Assembly: GCF_039545135.1 (NCBI RefSeq)
Contig: NZ_BAABRU010000025.1
Coordinates: 1-50,646, forward strand
Reading direction: 5' to 3'
DNA from: Herpetosiphon gulosus
Lineage (GTDB): Bacteria; Chloroflexota; Chloroflexia; Chloroflexales; Herpetosiphonaceae
DNA length: 50,646 nt
In this document: piece by piece, positions 24,674 to 33,005 of the stretch
Numbering within the stretch: the stretch's first letter is position 1
How the letters are laid out: each line of letters begins with the position of its first letter
Position numbers and translations under genes: made by a program
Notes under the pieces: generated by a model
Seen by the model: only the letters and a program-made list of their open reading frames with translations
Told to the model about the DNA's origin: nothing
The model's database searches: none

Positions 24674-25860
24674 GTGCTGAAATCTATCAACCAACCGCTG
24701 GCCGTGCCCGCGAGGCTTTGACCAAAACTGCGCCACCAGCGGCCAACAAGGAATGGGTCAGTCCAGTGAGCCAACGGCAGCGCCGCATCGCCCGCCCATG
24801 GGAAGGCGGCCATAGTTTGGCGTGGGTGGCATGGCTGGTCGCTGCCTTGGCTTGTATCGGCCAAACCGATCAACCGCTCTATTTAATCTTGATTGGGGCG
24901 GTGACTTTGTTGGTTTGGCAGAGTTGCGCCTTGGATAGCCCGTTTCAGGCAGTGGTGCGGGTGATGTTGCAACTTGGAGCGGTGCTATTTGGCTTTAATT
25001 TGCTATTTAGCGTGATTACCGCCAGTATGCTGCGCGGCCAAACGGTGCTGTTTGAGTTGCCAAGTTGGCGCTTGCCGCAACTGCTTGGTGGCATTCAACT
25101 GGGCGGAATTATCACCGCTGAACAATTGGCAAGTGGCGCTGTGCGTGGGCTACGCTTGTGGACATTATTGCTGGTGGTGGGCACATTCAACGCCTGTGTT
25201 AATCATTATCGGTTGTTACGGCGCACACCCCAAGGCTTTTTTCAATTGGGCTTGGTGCTAACCATTGGCTTGGCCTTTGTGCCCCAAACCCTGCTACGCT
25301 TGCGGGCAATTCGTGATGCCCAACGTTTGCGCGGCCATCGCTTTCGTTCGTGGCGCGATGCCTTGCCCTTGTTTGTGCCCTTGCTCAGCGGCGGTTTAGA
25401 GCAATCGCTAACGCTAGCTGAAGCCATGGAAGCTCGCGGTTTTGGCCGCGCTCAACGTGGTCGCATCGCTGCCTACTGGACATGGCTTGGGTTAGCAGGC
25501 GTGTTGCTGGTTTGTGCAGGCATCTGGATGCAGTTTTTCTATGCTAAAGCTAGCTTGGGCGCAATTGTAGCTTGGGTATTGTTGGCACTTGGCTTGATTG
25601 CCATGATCAGTTATTGGTGGCAAACCAATCGGCTAATTGTGCGCACTAGCTATCGCCGCGAACGCTGGACAGGCCGAGCCACAGCCATCACGCTTTTGGC
25701 GATGGCTGCGCCGCTAGGGTTTTGGCTGGCACAGCGTTCAGGCAGCGCAATGTTTTATCGAATTTATCCCAAATTAGCTTGGCCGCCATTTGAGCCATTG
25801 CTGACACTGGCAATATTGGCCTTGCTTGCGCCATTATGGTTCAAGCCTAGCGCTCGCTAA
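24670..25860 (+). CDS. ECF transporter T component (EcfT/CbiQ-like)
   Basis: 396 residues. EcfT is the membrane scaffold that joins a substrate-binding S protein to two ATPases in energy-coupling-factor vitamin transporters. Both coupling motifs are present: AQRLRG (217-222) and AMEARGFG (252-259). About 6-8 membrane helices are seen, and there is an unusual ~45-residue basic N-terminal extension. The ATG at 24670 overlaps the stop of the DUF4430 gene; a frame opening 21 bases earlier is less likely. No S component or ATPase is encoded in this window. The gene overlaps the convergent S41 peptidase gene by 14 bases. Confidence 0.85.
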   Translation: MSAEIYQPTAGRAREALTKTAPPAANKEWVSPVSQRQRRIARPWEGGHSLAWVAWLVAALACIGQTDQPLYLILIGAVTLLVWQSCALDSPFQAVVRVMLQLGAVLFGFNLLFSVITASMLRGQTVLFELPSWRLPQLLGGIQLGGIITAEQLASGAVRGLRLWTLLLVVGTFNACVNHYRLLRRTPQGFFQLGLVLTIGLAFVPQTLLRLRAIRDAQRLRGHRFRSWRDALPLFVPLLSGGLEQSLTLAEAMEARGFGRAQRGRIAAYWTWLGLAGVLLVCAGIWMQFFYAKASLGAIVAWVLLALGLIAMISYWWQTNRLIVRTSYRRERWTGRATAITLLAMAAPLGFWLAQRSGSAMFYRIYPKLAWPPFEPLLTLAILALLAPLWFKPSAR

Positions 25861-27193
25861 ATGAAACAATCGCTTGTAAAATCGCTGGATCATTTGGAAT
25901 CGTGTATTGGGTCCAATCGTCTTCGACCACAATATTTGGCTGCACACCTGTGGTTTCAAAATTGCTGCCATCGGGCAATTTAAAGCCCTCTTGAGCCACC
26001 CACAAGCGTGAGCCATCCTCAAAATTATATTGAAAAATCGTTTCGGTATTGCCTTGGCTGGCTTGACCCAACACCAAAGCGCCGTTAAATTGCAGCGTTC
26101 CAGCCAACACCTCAGCATAAGAAGCGCTATCTTTATCGATCAGCACCGCCAGCGGCACTTGATGCAACTGCTCATACAACAAGCCAGGTTTAACATTTAA
26201 CGGATATAGTTTTTCTTGACTATAGAAATTGCCAACCTCGCCGCTGACAAATTGGCCCAAAATGCCTTCAAGCACGCTGCGCCAGCCACCGCCGTTGGAT
26301 CGCAGATCCAAAATCAAGCCATCAAGTGGCTGAGGATCGGCGATCAATTTACTGAGTTCGCTGACAACTTGGGTATGCATATCGTCGGCCCACAAACTAG
26401 GAATCAGCAAATAGCCAACGGTTGGCGCATTGGGCAAACGACGGCCTGACGGCGTAATTTTGCCAACCACCGCTCGCCGTGTTATCAGCAACTCGCGCGG
26501 GTCAGCTTGGGGCGTTTGAATCGTCAGCCGCACTTGGCTGCCTGCAGGGCCACGAATTTGGTCAGCACTCGTAAACGGCTGGCCTTCGACGGCAGTAATT
26601 CGGTCGCCACGCATCAAGCCAGCCTCTTGAGCTGGGCTATCGGGAAAAACCAAGGTAATAAAGGCGGCATTTTCTTCGTGAATTGTCAGCACACCGATGC
26701 CAACATAGCTATCGGTTCCGCTGGCAACTGCATCTTCATAAACCGCTTCAACTGGTCGGGCAAAGCGCGAATGTTGATCATCGAGTTTGGCGACCATGCC
26801 TTCCAGAATTGTATAAAGCGTTTCATCATCGGGCGCAGCCTGCACTTGTGGCTCGATTTCAGTCCGTACGGCGGCCCAATCCACCCCATTAAAATCGGGA
26901 TACAAATAATGTTCGTTGACCGTTTGCCAAACATTATTGAACAAGGCTAGCCGTTCGGCGGGACTCATCGGCGTAGTCGTGGTTGGTGTGGCTTGGGCTA
27001 ACTCAAGGGTTGGCGTTGGCTCAAGGCTCGGTTGCGCAGTTGGGCTGGGCAACAAGGTTGGGGTCGCCAAGGCTAGGGGAGCCGTGGTCGCGGTCGAGGT
27101 TGGTGGCACAGTTGGCGTGGCCGCCCAAGGCAATTGTGCAGTACAGCTAGCGAGCAATCCAATTCCCAGCAAAAGCAACCAACGATAACGCAT
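25847..27193 (-). CDS. S41-family (C-terminal processing-like) protease lipoprotein
   Basis: 448 residues. The lipobox LLASC gives a lipid-anchored start, then comes a Thr/Pro linker with repeated TPT/STAT words. A PDZ domain (~155-240, AGLMRGDRITAVEGQPF) and the S41 core follow: LDLRSNGGGW and the nucleophile region KDSASYAEVLAG. In CTP enzymes the catalytic Lys lies in a GKG motif after the serine; here the segment reads LGQASQGNTE, with Asn. It may belong to a subgroup with another catalytic arrangement or be weakly active. I use the ATG at 27193; a GTG two codons upstream is also possible. It is the last gene of a leftward group starting with the PBP gene. Confidence 0.8.
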   Translation of the reverse strand: MRYRWLLLLGIGLLASCTAQLPWAATPTVPPTSTATTAPLALATPTLLPSPTAQPSLEPTPTLELAQATPTTTTPMSPAERLALFNNVWQTVNEHYLYPDFNGVDWAAVRTEIEPQVQAAPDDETLYTILEGMVAKLDDQHSRFARPVEAVYEDAVASGTDSYVGIGVLTIHEENAAFITLVFPDSPAQEAGLMRGDRITAVEGQPFTSADQIRGPAGSQVRLTIQTPQADPRELLITRRAVVGKITPSGRRLPNAPTVGYLLIPSLWADDMHTQVVSELSKLIADPQPLDGLILDLRSNGGGWRSVLEGILGQFVSGEVGNFYSQEKLYPLNVKPGLLYEQLHQVPLAVLIDKDSASYAEVLAGTLQFNGALVLGQASQGNTETIFQYNFEDGSRLWVAQEGFKLPDGSNFETTGVQPNIVVEDDWTQYTIPNDPAILQAIVSFSER

Positions 27194-27268
27194 AACCACC
27201 CCAAATTAAGCATAAGCCGCTGTAAACTGCCCACAAGCAGCCCAGCGGCTTACGGTAGAACGATCGAT

Positions 27269-28351
27269 TTAGACCATCAAGAGCATTTGTTCGACGATTT
27301 GGGCAGCTCGTTGCAGTTGCACAATCGGAATAAACTCATCGACCGAGTGAATATTTTCGTAGCCAATCGCTAAGTTGGCAGTTTCGATGCCATTATTGCT
27401 GATAATACTGACATCGCTGCCGCCGCCAGTGACCACCAACGAAGGCTCAAGCCCAATCGCCCGAATTGCCTGATTGAGCAATTGCACAATTTCAGCATCG
27501 GGGGCTAGCACGCTCGGGCCATAATGTTGTTTGTGTTCAATTTCAACTGTCGCACCAAATTTAGCGGCTGCTTGCTCGAACGCATTGCGCATAATGTGCC
27601 ATTGGGCATCGAGTTTGGCTTGGTTCCGCGAACGAGCTTCGCCTTTGACCACAACTGAATCGGGGACGATGTTGTTGGCCTTGCCGCCATGGATCGAGCC
27701 GATATTGGCGGTGGTTTCGTCGTCGAGCCGACCTAAAGGCATAGCGGCAATCGCATGCGCAGCAACTTCAATTGCGCTGATGCCTTTTTCGGGGGCAACT
27801 CCAGCGTGGGCTGAAACCCCAGTAATCGTTGCGGTAAACGAATCGTGGGCAGGCGAACCAATACAAATCGACCCAACATCGCCATTTAAATCGAAAGCGA
27901 GGCCTTGTTTGGCTTGCAGCTTGCTATAATCGAGCGCTCGAGCACCATACAAACCAGTTTCTTCTTGCACCGTAAACACCAACTCGATTGCCCGATGCGG
28001 CTGACCTGATTCTAAAACCGCTTGAATGCCTTCAAGAAATGCGGTAACGCCCGCCAAATCATCAGCACCTAAAACGGTATCGCCAGCGCTGTAGATATTG
28101 CCATCGCGGATGACTGGCTGTTTGCCATGGCATGGCGCAACGCTATCCATATGGGCATTCAACAACAATGGCGAGCCTACACCAGCCAACCGCGCAATCA
28201 CATTACCAATCGCATCCTGCTCACAGCTAAGCCCCAAGGCTTGGCAGCGCTCAATTAAGTGGGCTGCCATCGCCGCTTCTTCACCAGATGGATTATCGAT
28301 CCGAACCAAAGTACAAAACGTATCGAGCAGACGCTCTTGATTGATAGCCAT
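27269..28351 (-). CDS. PepT-like M20 family metallopeptidase
   Basis: 360 residues, zinc exopeptidase of the M20 tripeptidase branch. The metal and catalytic residues are visible: LLNAHMDSV (His, Asp), GADDLAG (bridging Asp), VQEETGLYGA (catalytic and binding Glu), FDLNGD and NIHSVDEFI (His). A lid/dimer domain sits at ~175-285. It would trim short peptides in the cytoplasm. The frame opens 105 bases earlier, inside the upstream gene, but AAGGA before 28351 and homology fix the ATG. It follows the PBP gene by 22 bases, so they are co-transcribed; a role in recycling wall peptides is possible but unproven. Confidence 0.88.
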   Translation of the reverse strand: MAINQERLLDTFCTLVRIDNPSGEEAAMAAHLIERCQALGLSCEQDAIGNVIARLAGVGSPLLLNAHMDSVAPCHGKQPVIRDGNIYSAGDTVLGADDLAGVTAFLEGIQAVLESGQPHRAIELVFTVQEETGLYGARALDYSKLQAKQGLAFDLNGDVGSICIGSPAHDSFTATITGVSAHAGVAPEKGISAIEVAAHAIAAMPLGRLDDETTANIGSIHGGKANNIVPDSVVVKGEARSRNQAKLDAQWHIMRNAFEQAAAKFGATVEIEHKQHYGPSVLAPDAEIVQLLNQAIRAIGLEPSLVVTGGGSDVSIISNNGIETANLAIGYENIHSVDEFIPIVQLQRAAQIVEQMLLMV

Positions 28352-28373
28352 GAAAAATCCTTCAAAAAAACGC

Positions 28374-30113
28374 TTATGGATTGATTTCCAATGCTGCCGA
28401 CATGACAATCCCTGCCAACGAGCCGCCAACACTGGTGCCTTCGCCGCCATTCTCAACCATCACGGCCACCGCATATTTGGGGTCTTCCAGCGGAGCCAAC
28501 GAGATAAACCAGGCGTGCGGTGCGCCAAGGGGATTTTCGGCTGTGCCCGATTTGCCGCCAACACTATAACCTGGCACACCAGCTACCGTTGCCCCCGACC
28601 AACCTTGCTCAACCACCGCCTTCATCGAAATCCGGATGCGTTGCGAAACCTCGACGCTCATCGGATCGCCGATTTTGCGTGGGCGGGCTTGATACAACTC
28701 GCCGCCTTGGGGTGTGGTCACCCGTTCGACCAAGTAGGGCTTCATCATATCGCCGTTATTGCCGATGGCTTGGGTGATCATCGCCATTTCAAGTGGGGTG
28801 ACCAGCAAGCGGCCTTGACCGTAGGCAGTGTCGGCAATTGCCACGGGCTGGCTCCACCATTCATCGCCATCTTCGCCACCATAGAGTTGGCTGGGCGCTG
28901 AAGGCAAATCGGTCAAATCGCCAGTGTCGGGCAATTCATCGGCGGGGTAAATATGAAAACGCCGCGCTTGATCTTCGAGCAAATTGCGCCCATCACTTTG
29001 CAAGCGAATGCCATATTGGGCAAAGGCTGTGTTGCACGAAAAGGCATAAACCCCATCAAGCCCAAACTTTTCACCAAATTTCTGGGCGATATAGCCAGCT
29101 TCATCATCAACCGCATTGACCACTGGCACACTTACATCCGTTTGTGGAAAAAGCTCGTTGGGGCAGGTGATATCTTCTGGCTTGCCAACCTCAGGGTTAT
29201 TCAGCACCCCAATTGCGGTTACAGTTTTAAAGGTCGAGCCTGGTGGGTATTGGCCTTGGGTTGAGCGAAAAACTAATGGCCGTGATTCATCGCTGATCAA
29301 CGAGTTCCAATAATTGACCACTCGATCGCTTTCCGCCGAATAATCTTCGGCATCGAGCCGCAAGGTTAATTGCGAAGGATCAAAGCTGGGCGTGCTGACC
29401 ATCGCCCGAATTGCTCCGGTTTTGACATCGATTACCACAACCGAACCAACCCGCCCATCGAGCGCTTTGAAAGCTCGATCTTGTAATTGCGCGTTGATCG
29501 TTAGTTGCACGTTATTGCCTTCGCGCGGGCGGCTAAACAGCTGATTTTGCAAATTTTGCCAGCTATTGCCCTTGCCCCCAGCCAAATATTCGTTATAGCT
29601 ACTTTCCAAGCCATACAAGCCATAGATGCTGCTAACATAGCCCAGAGTATGACCAAAGGCTCGCATATCGTATTGATTGGCAATTGGGTAAGTGCGATAG
29701 GAACGATTATCAGAAACGATCACATTTTCGGCTAAGGTAACGCCTTGCGAATCGAAAATTGCGCCACGCTTGATTCGATTGGTGCTACGAACTAAGCGAA
29801 TATTGCTAATAATGTTGCCATCGTCCTCGGCAACCACCCGATTATAAATCTCATCGGCGCGAATCACTTGGGTGCGCAGCAATTGCAGCGTCAACATGGT
29901 AAAACCGATAATCATAAACAAAGCTAAGTTTTGGGTTGCAGTATAAATGCCAGTGGCGCGTTGGGTGCGAATCGGCCAAATCGCAAAACCACCCAAGATG
30001 GTAGCGATCCATAAACATGGCAACCAATGTTCTTCTTTTGACCATGGCACCATCCCATAGATAATCAAGCCAACCGCGATTAACCCTGCAAGTGATTTCA
30101 AGAAACGCTGCAT
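28374..30113 (-). CDS. Penicillin-binding protein 2-like transpeptidase
   Basis: 579 residues, class B PBP (PbpA/FtsI-like). Three membrane segments seem present near the N-terminus (~8-24, 31-48 and 60-80) instead of the usual one. A pedestal domain follows (~110-200), then the transpeptidase with SxxK Ser293-Thr-Phe-Lys (PPGSTFK), SxN Ser359-Cys-Asn and KSGT 521-524. It cross-links peptidoglycan stem peptides outside the membrane, normally with a RodA/FtsW partner; none is encoded nearby. CAGGAGAG precedes the ATG. It heads a leftward operon with the PepT-like and S41 genes. Confidence 0.9.
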   Translation of the reverse strand: MQRFLKSLAGLIAVGLIIYGMVPWSKEEHWLPCLWIATILGGFAIWPIRTQRATGIYTATQNLALFMIIGFTMLTLQLLRTQVIRADEIYNRVVAEDDGNIISNIRLVRSTNRIKRGAIFDSQGVTLAENVIVSDNRSYRTYPIANQYDMRAFGHTLGYVSSIYGLYGLESSYNEYLAGGKGNSWQNLQNQLFSRPREGNNVQLTINAQLQDRAFKALDGRVGSVVVIDVKTGAIRAMVSTPSFDPSQLTLRLDAEDYSAESDRVVNYWNSLISDESRPLVFRSTQGQYPPGSTFKTVTAIGVLNNPEVGKPEDITCPNELFPQTDVSVPVVNAVDDEAGYIAQKFGEKFGLDGVYAFSCNTAFAQYGIRLQSDGRNLLEDQARRFHIYPADELPDTGDLTDLPSAPSQLYGGEDGDEWWSQPVAIADTAYGQGRLLVTPLEMAMITQAIGNNGDMMKPYLVERVTTPQGGELYQARPRKIGDPMSVEVSQRIRISMKAVVEQGWSGATVAGVPGYSVGGKSGTAENPLGAPHAWFISLAPLEDPKYAVAVMVENGGEGTSVGGSLAGIVMSAALEINP

Positions 30114-30417
30114 GCGACCGCTCTCCTGTAACCAAAACGTAGTGTCATTATAAAGCTAAATGGGCTAGTCGCAATGAAAGGGGGATGAACGTTAAGCATG
30201 AGGGATGAGGGATGAGGGATGAAGAACATAGATCCTATAAGGCTTTTGGCTAAAAAGGAAACTTCGTGCTCTTCGTGCCCTTCGTGGATCAAAAACTCCC
30301 GATCGCCGACAACCGATCCCCCATCTTGCGGTACTATAGCTAGCTAGTTGCTCCCAATCGGCAGGCACTGATTTGGCAACTGATTAGCTCGTTGGAATGT
30401 AGTAAAGGTGGTGAGTG
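30114..30417. other. Gap with GGGATGA and CACGAAG repeats
   Basis: No gene seen. 30181-30227 holds GGATGAACG followed by four GGGATGA-type units (members of the CATCCTTCATCC family), and 30262-30290 an inverted CACGAAG array (CTTCGTGCTCTTCGTGCCC). Transcription starts for the PBP operon and for the DUF1304 gene must lie here, but I cannot place either promoter with confidence. Confidence 0.5.
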
Positions 30418-30789
30418 ATGGCAATCGTTAGTTTAATTTTGGTGGGCTTGGTGGCGGTCGAACATATTTATATTTTGTATCTTGAGATGTTTGCTTGGAC
30501 GCAGCCGCGCACCATGAAATCGTTCGGTTTAACGCCTGAGTTTGCCCAACAATCCAAATCGTTAGCAGCCAATCAAGGCTTGTACAATGGTTTTTTGGCG
30601 GCTGGCTTAATTTGGGGTTTGGTGCATCCCACTGTCGAGTTTGGCTTGCAGATTCAACTCTTTTTTGTGCTTTGTGTGGTCGTGGCAGCAATTTATGGTG
30701 GCTTGACCGCCAAGCGCTCAATTTTGTTCATCCAAGGTGGCCCGGCGATTGTGGCTTTGGTGGCTTTGCTGATCCACATGTTTGTTTAG
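30418..30789 (+). CDS. DUF1304 membrane protein
   Basis: 123 residues with four membrane helices, typical of DUF1304: VAVEHIYILYLEMFAWTQP near the start, then LAANQGLYNGFLAAGLIWG, and GPAIVALVALL at the end. The function is unknown. AAAGGTGG lies just before the ATG; a GTG one codon upstream also reads in frame. Confidence 0.88.
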   Translation: MAIVSLILVGLVAVEHIYILYLEMFAWTQPRTMKSFGLTPEFAQQSKSLAANQGLYNGFLAAGLIWGLVHPTVEFGLQIQLFFVLCVVVAAIYGGLTAKRSILFIQGGPAIVALVALLIHMFV

Positions 30790-30868
30790 TTCCTTAGAAA
30801 ATCTTTAAGTTTTCTTCATTATTCTTTGGTATGCTGCTTGGGCGGTTTTATGAACAAGGAGGCATTCG

Positions 30869-31717
30869 ATGGATAATGACGATCAACCAGTTGGCCGGAT
30901 TTTGAGTCGGCGCGAGGTACTCAGGCTGTTTGGGTTGGCTGGTTCGGCGGCGGTCATTGCTGGTTGTAGTACCGAGGTTGTGCCAACTGCGACGACTGTG
31001 GCTCAAGCGAGTGCACCAACGGCCACAGCTACCAGCGCCGCAACCAATACAATTGCCGAGGCGGCGACGGCAACTGCTGCCGCAACCAGCACTGCCGAAG
31101 TAACCGCAACTAGCGAGGCGGTAGCGGCCTTACCCAGTTGTATTGTGCGGCCTGAGTTAACCGAAGGCCCATATTTTGTCGATGAAAAACTCGAGCGCTC
31201 GGATATTCGTTCTGATCCGAGCAACAATGCGGTTAGCGCAGGCACACAGTTGGATATTAATGTTGTGGTGAGCCAAATTGGGGCAGGCACATGTACGGCA
31301 TTAGCTGGAGCAATTGTCGATTTATGGCATTGCGATGCAGATGGAGTCTATTCAGATGCAACTGACCGCAGTTTTAACACAGTTGGTCAGAAATTTTTGC
31401 GCGGTTTTCAACGCACCGATGCCAGCGGTCTAGCCAAATTTACGACAATTTATCCAGGCTGGTATCAAGGGCGAGCGGTACATATTCACTTTAAAATTCG
31501 TACCGATGCTGGCTATGAGTTTACTTCTCAATTTTTCTTTGACGAAAGCTTGACTGATGTGGTGCATGCCCAAGCACCATATGTGGCCAAAGGCGTAAGA
31601 ACCTTGCTCAATGATGGTGATGGCATTTATCAACAAAGCGGCGGCCAAACGATTTTGACGGTTACGCCAAGCGCTCAAGGCTATAGCGCCACCTTCGAGA
31701 TCGGCCTGCAGATTTAA
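30869..31717 (+). CDS. Tat-exported lipoprotein with intradiol dioxygenase-like domain
   Basis: 282 residues. The N-terminus combines a twin-arginine motif (SRREVLRLFGL) with a lipobox (VIAGC), so it should be exported folded and lipid-anchored. An Ala/Thr linker spans ~40-90. The rest is an intradiol ring-cleavage dioxygenase fold: ELTEGPYFVDEKLERSDIR, IVDLWHCDADGVYSD, RGFQRTDASG and GRAVHIHFKI. Catechol dioxygenases of this fold hold Fe(III) by two Tyr and two His; the tyrosine in DGVYSD, a Tyr in YPGWYQG and the HIH histidines are the candidates. The substrate is unknown, and extracytoplasmic members are little studied. AGGAGG precedes the ATG. Confidence 0.8.
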   Translation: MDNDDQPVGRILSRREVLRLFGLAGSAAVIAGCSTEVVPTATTVAQASAPTATATSAATNTIAEAATATAAATSTAEVTATSEAVAALPSCIVRPELTEGPYFVDEKLERSDIRSDPSNNAVSAGTQLDINVVVSQIGAGTCTALAGAIVDLWHCDADGVYSDATDRSFNTVGQKFLRGFQRTDASGLAKFTTIYPGWYQGRAVHIHFKIRTDAGYEFTSQFFFDESLTDVVHAQAPYVAKGVRTLLNDGDGIYQQSGGQTILTVTPSAQGYSATFEIGLQI

Positions 31718-31723
31718 TTACCA

Positions 31724-31860
31724 AGGGATCAGGGGTTAGGGATATTTGATCCACGAAGGACACGAAGAGCACGAAGGCTCAGTTTTTTGCCGCAGATTGA
31801 CCTAGATTCATCTGATTCGCTTTCGATAGCTAATCGCCTAATTCCTGACCCCTGATCCCT
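31724..31860. repeat. Composite element with 17-bp inverted ends
   Basis: AGGGATCAGGGGTTAGG (31724-31740) is inverted as CCTGACCCCTGATCCCT (31844-31860), with one mismatch. Inside lies a CACGAAG array (31749-31777). The shape resembles a MITE, though no target duplication is evident. Confidence 0.65.
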
Positions 31861-31911
31861 ATACTCTATGTTCTCAATTTCATCCCTCATCCTTTCATAT
31901 TTTTAACGGGG

Positions 31912-31940
31912 TTGACATTTCGGTCAGGCTTAAGCATAAT
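31912..31940 (+). promoter_or_regulatory. tRNA-Arg promoter
   Basis: TTGACA (31912-31917) and CATAAT (31935-31940) are 17 bases apart. The tRNA begins 12 bases after the -10. Confidence 0.75.
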
Positions 31941-31952
31941 TGCCGATGGTAT

Positions 31953-32029
31953 GATCCCGTAGCTCAGGTGGATAGAGCAACAGTTTCCTAAACTGTGTGT
32001 CGCGCGTTCGAGTCGCGCCGGGGTCACCA
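31953..32029 (+). tRNA. tRNA-Arg (anticodon CCT)
   Basis: 77 bases that fold as a full cloverleaf. The acceptor GATCCCG pairs with CGGGGTC (one G-T pair), and A plus an encoded CCA follow. The D arm is AGCTCAGGTGGATAGAGC. The anticodon stem ACAGT/ACTGT holds loop TTCCTAA with CCT at 31987-31989. The T arm is GCGCG-TTCGAGT-CGCGC. It reads AGG codons. Confidence 0.95.
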
Positions 32030-32040
32030 ATGTTAAACAA

Positions 32041-32069
32041 CCACGAAGCCTTGATGCTTCGTGGTTTTT
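32041..32069 (+). terminator. Intrinsic terminator of the tRNA gene
   Basis: CCACGAAGC (32041-32049) pairs with GCTTCGTGG (32056-32064), followed by TTTTT. It ends just before the ribosome site of the DUF554 gene. Its CCACGAAG word is the one found in the dispersed arrays. Confidence 0.85.
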
Positions 32070-32086
32070 GTTTAGGAGTAGGCAGG

Positions 32087-32860
32087 ATGGATCTGAGTCT
32101 GTGGGCAAAACTCAATGGAACGTTGATCAATGTGGCGACAGTGGCACTTGGCACAGGTTTAGGTCTAGCCTTGCGTGGACGTTTGCCCGAACGGATGCAA
32201 ACAGTCATTATGCAGGCCCTGGGCTTGGTGACGATCTTTATTGGCTTATCGATGGCTGGTAGCATGAACAAGGCCGGAGCAACCTTGCAAAGCACGGCCC
32301 AAGCAGCTCAGCCAATTGTGGTCGATGGCGTAGTGATCGGTTTAGTTGGCTTGGTAGTTGGTGGTTTGCTGGGCGAGTGGTGGCGAGTCGAGGAGCGTTT
32401 GGCGGCGCTAGGCGATTGGCTCAAGGCCAAGTTTCGCGGCAGCGGGCGTTTTACCGAGGGCTTTGTAGCAGCCTCATTACTGTTTTGTATTGGCCCAATG
32501 ACCTTGATTGGCAGCATTAACAATGGCTTGATCGGCGATGCACAATTGTTGATCATCAAGGCGGCACTCGATGGCTTGGCGGCAATTGCTTTGGCTAGCA
32601 GCTTTGGGATTGGCGTGGGCTTTTCGATCTTGATTATTTTGATCTATCAAGGTGGGGTGGCGCTGGCGGCTGGCGCGTTAGCTACGATTTTGCCCAATCC
32701 AGCGGTCGATCCACGGGTATTGATCATCACTGGGGTTGGGGGCTTGATGGTGGTTGGCGTGGGCATCAATCTGCTTGACCTGACCAAAATTCGAGTGGCT
32801 TCGCTGTTGCCTGCGCTGCTGATGGCTCCGCTGTTTCATTGGCTGATTAGTGTGCTTTAA
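32087..32860 (+). CDS. DUF554 membrane protein
   Basis: 257 residues, with about six to seven membrane helices. The family pattern is clear: GTLINVATVALGTGLGLAL, TIFIGLSMA, GLLGEWWRVEERL, GFVAASLLFCIGPMTLIGSINNGL and GVGINLLDL. The function of DUF554 (YdfK-like) is unknown; a transport role is often supposed. AGGAG (32074-32078) sets the start at 32087; the frame itself opens inside the tRNA. Confidence 0.9.
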   Translation: MDLSLWAKLNGTLINVATVALGTGLGLALRGRLPERMQTVIMQALGLVTIFIGLSMAGSMNKAGATLQSTAQAAQPIVVDGVVIGLVGLVVGGLLGEWWRVEERLAALGDWLKAKFRGSGRFTEGFVAASLLFCIGPMTLIGSINNGLIGDAQLLIIKAALDGLAAIALASSFGIGVGFSILIILIYQGGVALAAGALATILPNPAVDPRVLIITGVGGLMVVGVGINLLDLTKIRVASLLPALLMAPLFHWLISVL

Positions 32861-32863
32861 ATT

Positions 32864-32974
32864 CCCTCACCCCCTAATCCCCTCTCCCACCCGCGAGGCG
32901 AGGGGGAATCCTGTGATCATGAAGCTTGGAACGCCCCTCTCCCGCCGCAGTGGGAGAGGGGTTGGGGTGAGGGA
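32864..32974. repeat. CCCTCACCCC palindromic repeat, full copy
   Basis: Starts CCCTCACCCCCTAATCCCC and ends GGGTTGGGGTGAGGGA-like, with CCCACCCGCG...GGCGAGGGGG and CCTCTCCCGCC...GGGAGAGGGG inside. It lies between the convergent DUF554 and MerR-type genes. Confidence 0.8.
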
Positions 32975-33005
32975 ACGTTAAAACCTACCCCCGTAAGGGC
33001 ACATT

